Below, piece after piece: positions 6,111-12,068 of a DNA stretch of 12,068 nt. Under the pieces are notes generated by a model. That model had not been told where the DNA came from, did not search any database, and saw nothing but the letters and a program-made list of their open reading frames with translations. This DNA comes from DASUSF01 sp036375275. GTDB taxonomy: Bacteria; Pseudomonadota; Alphaproteobacteria; Geminicoccales; Geminicoccaceae. The DNA is taken from positions 1-12,068 of the forward strand of contig DASUSF010000408.1 in NCBI GenBank assembly GCA_036375275.1. The letters run 5' to 3'. Position 1 is the first letter of the stretch. Every line of letters starts with the position of its first letter. The position numbers and the translations under genes were made by a program.

Positions 6111-6836
6111 GTGGCGATCGACGCGGGGGAGGACATGGAGCGGGCGACCCTCGAGCGGCTGCGCGAGGCGCGGGCCGCCAACCGGCCGGCCGCGCTGCTC
6201 CGCTGGCTCGACAGCGGCGAGGAGGCGCTGGTGGTCGAGGGCGGGCCAATGACCGGCGCCGCGGTCGACGACGCGGTCCGGCGCGCCGTGGCCCATGCCT
6301 GGCGGCGCGATCGCGGCGCCACGCTCGAGACCGCGCGCGGTCCCCTGTTCATCCAGGTGTTCAACCCGCCGCTCCGGCTGATCGTGGTCGGCGCCGTGCA
6401 CATCACGCAGGCGCTCGCGCCGATGGCCCAGCTCGCCGGCTACGACGTGACGGTGGTCGATCCCAGGCGCGCCTTCGCCAGCGACGAGCGGTTCCCCGAC
6501 GTCAAGGTCAGCGTCGAGTGGCCGGACGAGGCGCTGGACCAGCTCCGGCCCGATGCCCGGACCGCGGTCGTGACCCTGACCCACGACCCGAAGCTCGACG
6601 ATCCGGCGCTCGACCGCGCGCTCCGCTCGGACGCGTTCTACATCGCGGCCCTCGGCAGCCGCCGGACCCATGCGAGCCGGATCGAGCGGCTCGAGGCGCT
6701 CGGCCACGACGCGGCCGCGATCGCCCGCATCCATGGCCCCGCCGGGCTCTCGATCGGGGCGGTCAGCCCGGCCGAGATCGCGCTCTCGGTCATGGCGGAG
6801 ATGACCCGGACGCTGCGCGAGGTGCCGGAGCCGTGA
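6111..6836 (+). CDS. XdhC-family molybdenum-cofactor maturation/delivery protein
   Basis: XdhC-family proteins bind molybdenum cofactor, assist its sulfuration and hand it to xanthine dehydrogenase-type or CO dehydrogenase-type hydroxylases. The 241-residue product has the XdhC Rossmann domain: a NPPLRLIVVGAVHI strand and loop (85-98), an acidic strand end VVDPR (D117), the conserved LTHDPK and ALGSRRTH (H187) motifs, and a closing GPAGLSIGAVSPAEIALS signature. The usual N-terminal XdhC/CoxI half with its GS-PR-G and glycine-rich Cys motifs is not present; only about 80 residues precede the Rossmann fold. The start is uncertain: GTG 6111 has no Shine-Dalgarno, and ATG 6135 has a GGAGG only 2 bases upstream. 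The stop overlaps the next gene by GTGA, so the two are translationally coupled. Confidence 0.85.
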   Translation: MAIDAGEDMERATLERLREARAANRPAALLRWLDSGEEALVVEGGPMTGAAVDDAVRRAVAHAWRRDRGATLETARGPLFIQVFNPPLRLIVVGAVHITQALAPMAQLAGYDVTVVDPRRAFASDERFPDVKVSVEWPDEALDQLRPDARTAVVTLTHDPKLDDPALDRALRSDAFYIAALGSRRTHASRIERLEALGHDAAAIARIHGPAGLSIGAVSPAEIALSVMAEMTRTLREVPEP

Positions 6837-8473
6837 GGTTCGGCCCGACCCCGCTCGCGGAGGCCGAAGGCGCGCTCCTCGCCCACTCGGTGCGCGCCGG
6901 CGGCAGGACCTTCAAGAAGGGGCGACGGCTCCAGGCGGACGATCTGGCCGCGCTCGGCGAGGCCGGCATCGGCGAGGTGATCGCCGCGATCCTGGAGCCC
7001 GGCGACGTCCACGAGGACGAGGCCGCGGCCCGGCTCGCGACCGCGCTCGCCGGGACGGAGGTGCAGGTCGAGCGGCCGTTCACCGGGCGTTGCAACCTGC
7101 TCGCGGACGCGGCCGGCGTGCTTCGCCTCGATGCCGCGCGCGTCGACCGGCTGAACCGGATCCACGAGGCGGTGACGCTGGCGACGCTCCCCGACTTCGC
7201 CGTCCTGCAGCCGCGCCAGATGGTCGGGACGGTCAAGATCATCCCGTTCGCGGTGCCGGGCACCGTCCTGGAGCGCTGCCTCGAGGTGATCGACGGGACG
7301 CCGCTGCTCGAGGTCGCCCCGTTCCGGCCGCTGGAGGTGGCCCTGATCCAGACCCGCCTCGACGGCACCAAGGAGAGCGTGCTCGACAAGACGGTCGCCA
7401 TCACCGCGGACCGGATCGCCCGGACCGGCGGCCGGCTGATCGGCGAGGCCCGCTGCGCCCACGACACCCGCGCGCTCGCCCGGCGGATCGAGGAGGCCGG
7501 CGGCGACCTCCTGCTGATCGCCGGCGCCTCGGCGATCACCGACCGCGAGGACGTGCTGCCGGCGGCGATCCGCGCGGCCGGCGGCGAGATCGAGCACTTC
7601 GGCATGCCGGTCGACCCCGGCAACCTGATCCTCCTCGGGCGCCTCGGCGGGCGGCCGGTGCTCGGCCTGCCCGGCTGCGCCCGCTCGCCCAAGCTGAACG
7701 GCTTCGACTGGGTCCTGCAGCGCCTCGCCGCCGGGATCGAGGTCGGCCCGGCGGCGATCATGGGCATGGGCGTCGGCGGTCTGCTGGCCGAGATCCCGAC
7801 CCGTCCGCAGCCGCGCGCCGAGAGCCCGGGCCGCCCGGGCAAGGTCGCGGGCCTCGTGCTCGCGGCGGGGCAGTCGCGCCGCATGGGTCGCGACAACAAG
7901 CTGCTCGCCGACCTCGAGGGCAAGCCGATGATCGCGCACGTCGTCGACGCGCTGCTCGCGTCCCGGGCGAGCCCGGTCATCCTGGTCACCGGGCATGAAG
8001 CGGACCGGGTGCGCGCGGCCCTCGGCGAGCGGAAGGTCGAGGTCGTGCACAATCCGGCGTACGCCCTGGGGCTCAGCACCTCGCTCCGGGCCGGGCTCGC
8101 CGCGCTGCCCGAGGATGCCGAGGGCGTGCTGATCGCGCTCGCCGACATGCCGCGGCTGACCGCCGCCGCGCTCGATCGGCTGATCGCGGCGTTCAATCCG
8201 CTCGAGGGCCGCGGCATCGTGGTGCCGACGGTGCGTGGCAAGCGCGGCAACCCGGTGATCTTCGCGACCCGGTACGCGGAGGCGATGGCGCAGGTCGCGG
8301 GCGACGTCGGCGCGCGCCACCTGCTCGGGGAGCACGCCGACGACGTGGTCGAGATCGAGATGGACGACGACGCGGCGCTCCTGGACGTCGACACGCGCGC
8401 CGCCCTCGAGGCGCTGCGGCGGGAGCGCGACGCGTCGGCGCCCGTGGAACCGGCATCCGCCGCCGGAGGTTGA
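6833..8473 (+). CDS. MoeA-like molybdopterin-binding domain fused to MocA-like nucleotidyltransferase
   Basis: This 546-residue protein joins two molybdenum-cofactor activities. Residues 1-330 resemble MoeA/MoaB-type molybdopterin-binding proteins: a PLAEAEGALLAHS opening, the AGASAITDREDV loop (230-241), and PGCARSPKLNGFDWVLQR. Residues about 337-530 are a MobA/MocA-like nucleotidyltransferase: LAAGQSRRMGRDNKLL (343-358) for the nucleotide loop, ADMPRL with D438 for Mg2+, and an RGKRGNPV segment. The Arg-Arg-Met-Gly and Asn-Lys pattern fits the CTP-using MocA branch better than GTP-using MobA, but this is inference. The expected product is molybdopterin cytosine dinucleotide for hydroxylases of the xanthine dehydrogenase family. 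A GTG start at 6833 is chosen because it overlaps the XdhC stop as GTGA and gives the family's RFGPTPLAEAEG N-terminus. The open frame continues upstream, antisense to nothing but inside xdhC, and is rejected. Confidence 0.87.
   Translation: MRFGPTPLAEAEGALLAHSVRAGGRTFKKGRRLQADDLAALGEAGIGEVIAAILEPGDVHEDEAAARLATALAGTEVQVERPFTGRCNLLADAAGVLRLDAARVDRLNRIHEAVTLATLPDFAVLQPRQMVGTVKIIPFAVPGTVLERCLEVIDGTPLLEVAPFRPLEVALIQTRLDGTKESVLDKTVAITADRIARTGGRLIGEARCAHDTRALARRIEEAGGDLLLIAGASAITDREDVLPAAIRAAGGEIEHFGMPVDPGNLILLGRLGGRPVLGLPGCARSPKLNGFDWVLQRLAAGIEVGPAAIMGMGVGGLLAEIPTRPQPRAESPGRPGKVAGLVLAAGQSRRMGRDNKLLADLEGKPMIAHVVDALLASRASPVILVTGHEADRVRAALGERKVEVVHNPAYALGLSTSLRAGLAALPEDAEGVLIALADMPRLTAAALDRLIAAFNPLEGRGIVVPTVRGKRGNPVIFATRYAEAMAQVAGDVGARHLLGEHADDVVEIEMDDDAALLDVDTRAALEALRRERDASAPVEPASAAGG
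8465..8469 (+). promoter_or_regulatory. Shine-Dalgarno that could favour an upstream TTG start for the AsmA gene
   Basis: GGAGG lies inside the end of the MocA-fusion gene, 8 bases before an in-frame TTG at 8478. The ATG at 8517 has only a weak GGTGG 9 bases upstream. The TTG start would add 13 residues rich in Arg before the membrane anchor. Confidence 0.4.
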
Positions 8474-8516
8474 CCGCTTGGCGAGGCGCGGCGTCTCGCG
8501 CCGGTGGCGATCGAAC

Positions 8517-11500
8517 ATGAGCAGACGAAGCAAGTGGATCCTGGCGCCGCTCGCCGCCATCCTGGCGGTGCTCGGGCTGTTCGTCCTGATCTTCGACTGG
8601 AGCTGGCTGAAGGGGCTGGTCGAGGACCAAGCGTCGAGCGCGCTGGGCCGCCCGGTCGAGATCGGCGGCTTCGACGTCGCGCTGGACTGGGATCTCTCGC
8701 CGCGGATCGTCCTGGACGACGTCCGGGTCGCGAACCCGGAGTGGGCGCCCGACGAGCCGATGGCCGTGATCCCGCACGCCGAGGTGGAGGTCGACCTCTG
8801 GGCGCTCGTCGGCGGCAGGGTCGTGCTGCCGGACGTGGTGGTCGAAGGGCCGGAGGTCGCGCTCCTCAGCGGACCCGAGGGCCAGGCGAACTGGCGGCTC
8901 GGCGGCGAGGACAGGGGCGGCGAGCCCTCGGTGCCGGTGATCGGCAACCTCGACATCTCGAACGCCAGCGTCCGCTACGCCGACCTTCAGGCGAGCCGCG
9001 AGGTGAGGCTGAGCCTCGCGAACGTCCAGGGCCAGGCGCCGGCGGAGGGCGACCTCCGGCTGCACGCCGAGGGCGAGGCGGAAGGCCGGCCGCTGACCCT
9101 CGACCTCACCGGCGGGAGCCGCGCGGCGCTCGAGGGCGGCGGCGAGCCGTTCCCGTTCGCGCTCGACCTCGAGGTCGGCGACCAGACGCTGACCGTCGCG
9201 GGCAGCGCCACCGAGCCGCTCCAGGCGCGCGGCCTGTCCGCCACGGTCCAGGTCGAGAGCCGGACGCCGGACGACCTGCTCGCCCTGATCGGCATCCCCG
9301 AGCGCGGCTACCCGGCGCTGCAGATCGGGGCGATGCTCCATCGCGAGGGCGAGACGCTCCGCTTCGAGCAGCTCGACCTCCGTTTCGGCGAGAGCGATCT
9401 CCAGGGGAGCGGCGAGATCGGCCTCGGCGAAGGCCCGCTTCGGATCGCGGGCGATCTTCGCTCCGAGCTGGTGCGGATCGGCGACATCGACGCGCTCTGG
9501 CGCGATCCGGAGACCCCCCCGGGCGGCGCGGGGGGCGATCAGGCGGTGGCCGCCGGGATCGAGCGGGCGAGGGCGGCGCTCGAGCAGGCCAGGCGGCCGG
9601 TGACCGATCCGGAGACGCCGGAGGACACCACGCCGCGGCTCGGCTTCAGCTTCGCGGAGCTGCCGGAGTGGACGGTCGACGTCCGCTACGGCGCCGGACG
9701 GATCGAGGCCGAGGCGTTCGAGGTGACCGACCTGAACGTGCAGGCCCGTCTCGAGGACCAGGTCCCGGCGCTGGAAGGGACGGGGCGCGGCAGCTTCCGG
9801 GGGGAGCCGGTCACGCTCGATGCCCGGCTCGGGACGACCGAGGACGGCGAGCGCGCCACGGCCTCGCCCTACCCCATCGACGTGCGGGCGGAGGCCGGCG
9901 AGAGCCGGCTGGTCGCCGAGGGGACGATCGCGGAGGTGGCAGAGCTCCGCGGCATCGACCTCCGGATCGAAGCCCGGAGCCCCGCGCCGACGCAGCTCCT
10001 CGCCGCGGTCGGCGTGGACGCCCCCGACATCCCGGGGTTCGAGATCGCCGGCCACCTGTTGCAGAACGAAGCCACCTGGCAGGTCCAGGACCTCCTGGCG
10101 CGGGTCGGCGACAGCCAGATCCAGGGCACGGCCGCGGTCGACCGGAGCGGGGAGGTCCCGCTGATCACCGCCGACCTCAGCTCGAGCCGGCTGATCGCGA
10201 GCGACTTCATGCCGGAGGGAGAGGGGCAGCCGGAGGGGGAGGAGCAGCCGGAGGGCGAGGAGCAGCCGGCGGCGGACGAGGATGGCGCTCTGCGGTCGGA
10301 CAACGCGCGGCCGCTGATCTCCGGAGCGGGGATCAACCTCGAGGCGCTTCCCGACGCCGACGTCGACCTCAGCTTCTCGGGCGACTACGTCGAGGTGCGG
10401 GAGTTCGTGCTCGAGCCGGTGACGCTGGATCTCCGGATCGCCGACAAGATCCCGGTGGTCAGTGGGAGCGCCGAAGGCCGCTATCGGGACTCGCCGCTCC
10501 ATGTCGAGGTTCAGCTCGGCAGCGAGGCGTTTCTGGAGGACGGCGGGTCCACCCCCTACCCGGTCGATCTGGTGCTGATCTCCGGCGACACCCGCGCCGA
10601 GGCGCACGGCACCGTCGAACATCCCGGAAGCTACGCCGGGCTGGACGCGGCGGTGGCCCTGGAAGGCCCGGATCTGGATCAGCTCGGCGACATCCTGCAG
10701 ATCTCGATGCCGCAGACGCCGCCCTATGCGCTCGCGGGCCAGCTGACCCGCGGCGAGCAGAGCTGGACCCTTCGCGAGCTCGACGGCACGATCGGCGACA
10801 GCGACGTCCACGGCCAGTTCACGGTGGAAGCCACCGCCGAGCGCCCCACCATTCAGGCCGAGCTCCGTTCCGACAATCTTGATTTCGACGATCTCGGCTC
10901 CCTGGTCGGCGCCCCGGTCGGGGCCGGCCCCGGCGAGACCGCATCGCCCGAGCAGGAGCGCGAGGCCGCCGCCGCCGCGGCCGACGCCGGGATCTTCCCG
11001 GACAAGCCTCTGGAGGTGCCCGACCTCCGGATGATGGACGCCCGCGTGCACTTCACCGGGGACAACGTCAAGGCGCCGAACCTGCCGATGGAGCAGGTGC
11101 TGATCGAGCTCCGGCTCGAGGACGGCACGCTCCGGCTCGAGCCGCTCGAGTTCAAGATCGCCGGGGGCGAGCTGACCTCGACGATCGTTCTCGACGCGCG
11201 CCCGAAGCCGATCGAGGCCAGCTTCGACATCGGGCTGCGCAACGCGGACCTGCAGCAGATCCTGCAGCCCTTCGACCTCGACTTCGCGGAGCTGGAGAGC
11301 CAGGAGGAGGGCATCGGCACGCTGTTCGGCCGGGCGCAGATCGACACCCGTGGCAACTCGATCCAGGCGATGGCGGCCGCGGCCAACGGCAAGCTCGCGC
11401 TGGTCATGGACGGGGGGCGGATCAACGCCCTGATTGTCGAGGCGATCGGGCTCGACCTCGGCGAGCTGTTCGGCCTCCTGTTCGAGGACACCGGCGGCGC

Positions 11501-11891
11501 GGACATGGTCCCGGTGCGCTGCTTCGTCGCGGACTTCGAGGTCCAGAGCGGGACCATGCAGACCAAGGCGCTGGTGCTCGACACCGCGGACAGCAAGGTC
11601 ACCGGCGCCGGCCAGATCCTGCTCGGCGAGGAGCGGCTCGATCTCAGGCTGAAGGCGCACCCGCGGGACGCGAGCGTCCTCACCGCCGGAACGCCCGTCC
11701 GCATCCACGGGCCGCTCAGCGACCCGCAGGTCGAGGTGATTTCGGAGGAGCTGATCGAGAAGGGGCTCGCGGCCCTCGGGCTCGGCGTGGTCCTGCCGGT
11801 GATCGGCGCCGTGATCCCGTTCATCGAGACCGGCGACGGCGTGCCCAGCAACTGCGGGCAGCTGCTCGAGGAGGCGAGCTCGCCGGGCTGA
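8517..11891 (+). CDS. AsmA-family protein with three tandem internal repeats
   Basis: This 1,124-residue protein has a short basic N-terminus, one membrane anchor (about 8-27) and a large periplasmic part. The AsmA signature follows the anchor: a QASSALGRPVEIGGFDV segment and then DVRVANPEWAP. AsmA/TamB/YhdP proteins form long beta grooves linked to phospholipid transport and outer-membrane homeostasis. Residues about 130-330, 385-565 and 615-800 look like three copies of one module. Each holds a PYP-[IV]-D or PFALD strand (213, 451, 680) and a G-[DE]-S-x-[IVL]-x-G turn (291, 531, 760). An acidic linker with three EGE(G/E)QP units (567-584) separates copies two and three. The C-terminal AsmA block includes FGRAQIDTRGNSIQ and PVRIHGPLSDPQVEV. 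The ATG at 8517 fits the usual short leader, though a TTG at 8478 has a better Shine-Dalgarno. The gene follows the MocA fusion almost directly and may be co-transcribed. Confidence 0.85.
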   Translation: MSRRSKWILAPLAAILAVLGLFVLIFDWSWLKGLVEDQASSALGRPVEIGGFDVALDWDLSPRIVLDDVRVANPEWAPDEPMAVIPHAEVEVDLWALVGGRVVLPDVVVEGPEVALLSGPEGQANWRLGGEDRGGEPSVPVIGNLDISNASVRYADLQASREVRLSLANVQGQAPAEGDLRLHAEGEAEGRPLTLDLTGGSRAALEGGGEPFPFALDLEVGDQTLTVAGSATEPLQARGLSATVQVESRTPDDLLALIGIPERGYPALQIGAMLHREGETLRFEQLDLRFGESDLQGSGEIGLGEGPLRIAGDLRSELVRIGDIDALWRDPETPPGGAGGDQAVAAGIERARAALEQARRPVTDPETPEDTTPRLGFSFAELPEWTVDVRYGAGRIEAEAFEVTDLNVQARLEDQVPALEGTGRGSFRGEPVTLDARLGTTEDGERATASPYPIDVRAEAGESRLVAEGTIAEVAELRGIDLRIEARSPAPTQLLAAVGVDAPDIPGFEIAGHLLQNEATWQVQDLLARVGDSQIQGTAAVDRSGEVPLITADLSSSRLIASDFMPEGEGQPEGEEQPEGEEQPAADEDGALRSDNARPLISGAGINLEALPDADVDLSFSGDYVEVREFVLEPVTLDLRIADKIPVVSGSAEGRYRDSPLHVEVQLGSEAFLEDGGSTPYPVDLVLISGDTRAEAHGTVEHPGSYAGLDAAVALEGPDLDQLGDILQISMPQTPPYALAGQLTRGEQSWTLRELDGTIGDSDVHGQFTVEATAERPTIQAELRSDNLDFDDLGSLVGAPVGAGPGETASPEQEREAAAAAADAGIFPDKPLEVPDLRMMDARVHFTGDNVKAPNLPMEQVLIELRLEDGTLRLEPLEFKIAGGELTSTIVLDARPKPIEASFDIGLRNADLQQILQPFDLDFAELESQEEGIGTLFGRAQIDTRGNSIQAMAAAANGKLALVMDGGRINALIVEAIGLDLGELFGLLFEDTGGADMVPVRCFVADFEVQSGTMQTKALVLDTADSKVTGAGQILLGEERLDLRLKAHPRDASVLTAGTPVRIHGPLSDPQVEVISEELIEKGLAALGLGVVLPVIGAVIPFIETGDGVPSNCGQLLEEASSPG
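10215..10268 (+). repeat. Three 18-bp tandem units coding EGE(G/E)QP
   Basis: Three adjacent 18-bp units of the form gagggNgaggNgcagccg, differing at two or three positions, encode EGEGQP, EGEEQP and EGEEQP. They sit between the second and third large repeats of the AsmA protein. Such an in-frame array is prone to length change by slippage. It probably acts as a flexible acidic spacer. Confidence 0.7.
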
Positions 11892-11910
11892 TTCCGCCGC
11901 GAGCGGTGTC

Positions 11911-11924
11911 CCTGCCCCTGCAGG
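11911..11924 (+). terminator. Weak hairpin after the AsmA gene
   Basis: CCTGC (11911-11915) and GCAGG (11920-11924) form a 5-bp stem with a CCCT loop, 20 bases past the AsmA stop. The following bases are only mildly T-containing, so termination is uncertain. Confidence 0.25.
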
Positions 11925-11932
11925 TCTAGCAT

Positions 11933-11961
11933 TTGAACCTGATGAAGAACCCGTCCATAGT
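11933..11961 (+). promoter_or_regulatory. Possible sigma-70-like promoter for the last gene
   Basis: TTGAAC (11933-11938) and CATAGT (11956-11961) are 17 bases apart. Each matches the TTGACA/TATAAT consensus at four of six positions. It precedes the ATG at 11995 by 33 bases. This is an unusually AT-rich patch for the window, which is the main support. Confidence 0.3.
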
Positions 11962-11984
11962 CGGCACATCGGCGCCTGCCTGAC

Positions 11985-11988
11985 GGAG
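11985..11988 (+). promoter_or_regulatory. Ribosome binding site of the last gene
   Basis: GGAG lies 6 bases before the ATG at 11995 and supports this as the start codon. Confidence 0.45.
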
Positions 11989-11994
11989 CGAACC

Positions 11995-12068
11995 ATGGCT
12001 TTCTCCGTCCGCTTCACCCGCCGCGGCTTGATCAGCCTGGCCGCCTGCATGCCCCTCGGGGTCGCGCC
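11995..12068 (+). CDS. Exported protein, N-terminus only (Tat or lipoprotein signal)
   Basis: Only 24 codons fit before the window ends. The peptide starts with a charged RFTRRGLIS segment, then a hydrophobic ISLAACMPLGVA stretch. TRRGLI matches the twin-arginine (S/T)RRxFL consensus loosely, as in the leaders of many alphaproteobacterial substrate-binding proteins and cofactor-containing enzymes. LAAC also fits a lipobox, so the protein could instead be a lipoprotein. Nothing of the mature protein is visible, so no function is proposed. It follows the AsmA gene by 103 bp, and a possible promoter lies in between. Confidence 0.55.
   Translation, partial: MAFSVRFTRRGLISLAACMPLGVA

Noticed and set aside
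5088..6734. Upstream extension of the TerB-like frame on the minus strand
   Set aside because: It runs antisense through the CAP and XdhC genes. The AGGAG and ATG at 5087 and the TerB fold mark the real start.
6518..6832. Upstream extension of the MoeA/MocA fusion frame
   Set aside because: It overlaps the XdhC gene in another frame with low-complexity Arg/Pro content. The GTG at 6833 gives the family N-terminus and a typical 4-bp overlap.
8193..12050. 1,285-codon minus-strand open frame over the AsmA gene
   Set aside because: The composition is typical of antisense to GC-rich coding DNA and no domain is visible, while the plus strand encodes a clear AsmA protein.
1..12068. CRISPR arrays, tRNA or rRNA genes, insertion sequences, attachment sites
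   Set aside because: No regularly spaced repeats, no cloverleaf-like or rRNA-like segments, no transposase or integrase motifs and no terminal repeats were seen by eye.

Overview
The window is very GC-rich DNA with tightly packed genes, short intergenic gaps and strong G/C third-position bias. Gene content points to an alphaproteobacterium, most likely Rhodospirillales/Geminicoccales-like: a DMGDH-type oxidoreductase, an XdhC plus MoeA/MocA fusion pair, a TerB-like protein, a Uma2-family protein, and a Tat- or lipoprotein-type exported protein. The taxonomic guess is inference from gene families only. I see no tRNA, rRNA, CRISPR array, insertion sequence or phage gene.

Layout from left to right. 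(1) Positions 3-1373 (+) hold the end, or nearly all, of an AAA+ ATPase with a winged-helix-like N-terminal part. (2) A 167-bp gap with two small inverted repeats precedes a large FAD oxidoreductase/aminomethyltransferase of the dimethylglycine/sarcosine dehydrogenase type (1541-3976, +). It runs tail-to-tail, with an 11-bp overlap, into (3) a Uma2-family putative PD-(D/E)XK protein (3966-4544, -). (4) A TerB-like protein (4683-5087, -) lies upstream of the Uma2 gene on the same strand. A 150-bp divergent region separates it from (5) an exported CAP/SCP-domain protein (5238-6062, +). (6) An XdhC-family protein (6111-6836) overlaps by 4 bp (GTGA) with (7) a MoeA-like/MocA-like fusion (6833-8473). 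These two are a molybdenum-cofactor maturation unit. (8) A large membrane-anchored AsmA-family protein (8517-11891) follows almost directly and contains three tandem ~230-240-residue repeats. (9) The first 24 codons of an exported protein (from 11995) run off the window.

Functionally, XdhC and the MocA-like fusion would prepare, cytidylylate and deliver molybdenum cofactor to a xanthine dehydrogenase/CO dehydrogenase-family hydroxylase, but no such hydroxylase is encoded here. The DMGDH-type enzyme would oxidatively demethylate an N-methylated amine and pass the one-carbon unit to tetrahydrofolate. The AsmA protein belongs to envelope biology (lipid transport or outer-membrane homeostasis). 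Most genes look like chromosomal housekeeping or metabolism. I did not find a clear new defence or mobile system. The best leads are the AAA+ ATPase architecture, the repeat-expanded AsmA protein, and the orphan XdhC/MocA pair whose XdhC lacks the usual first half.
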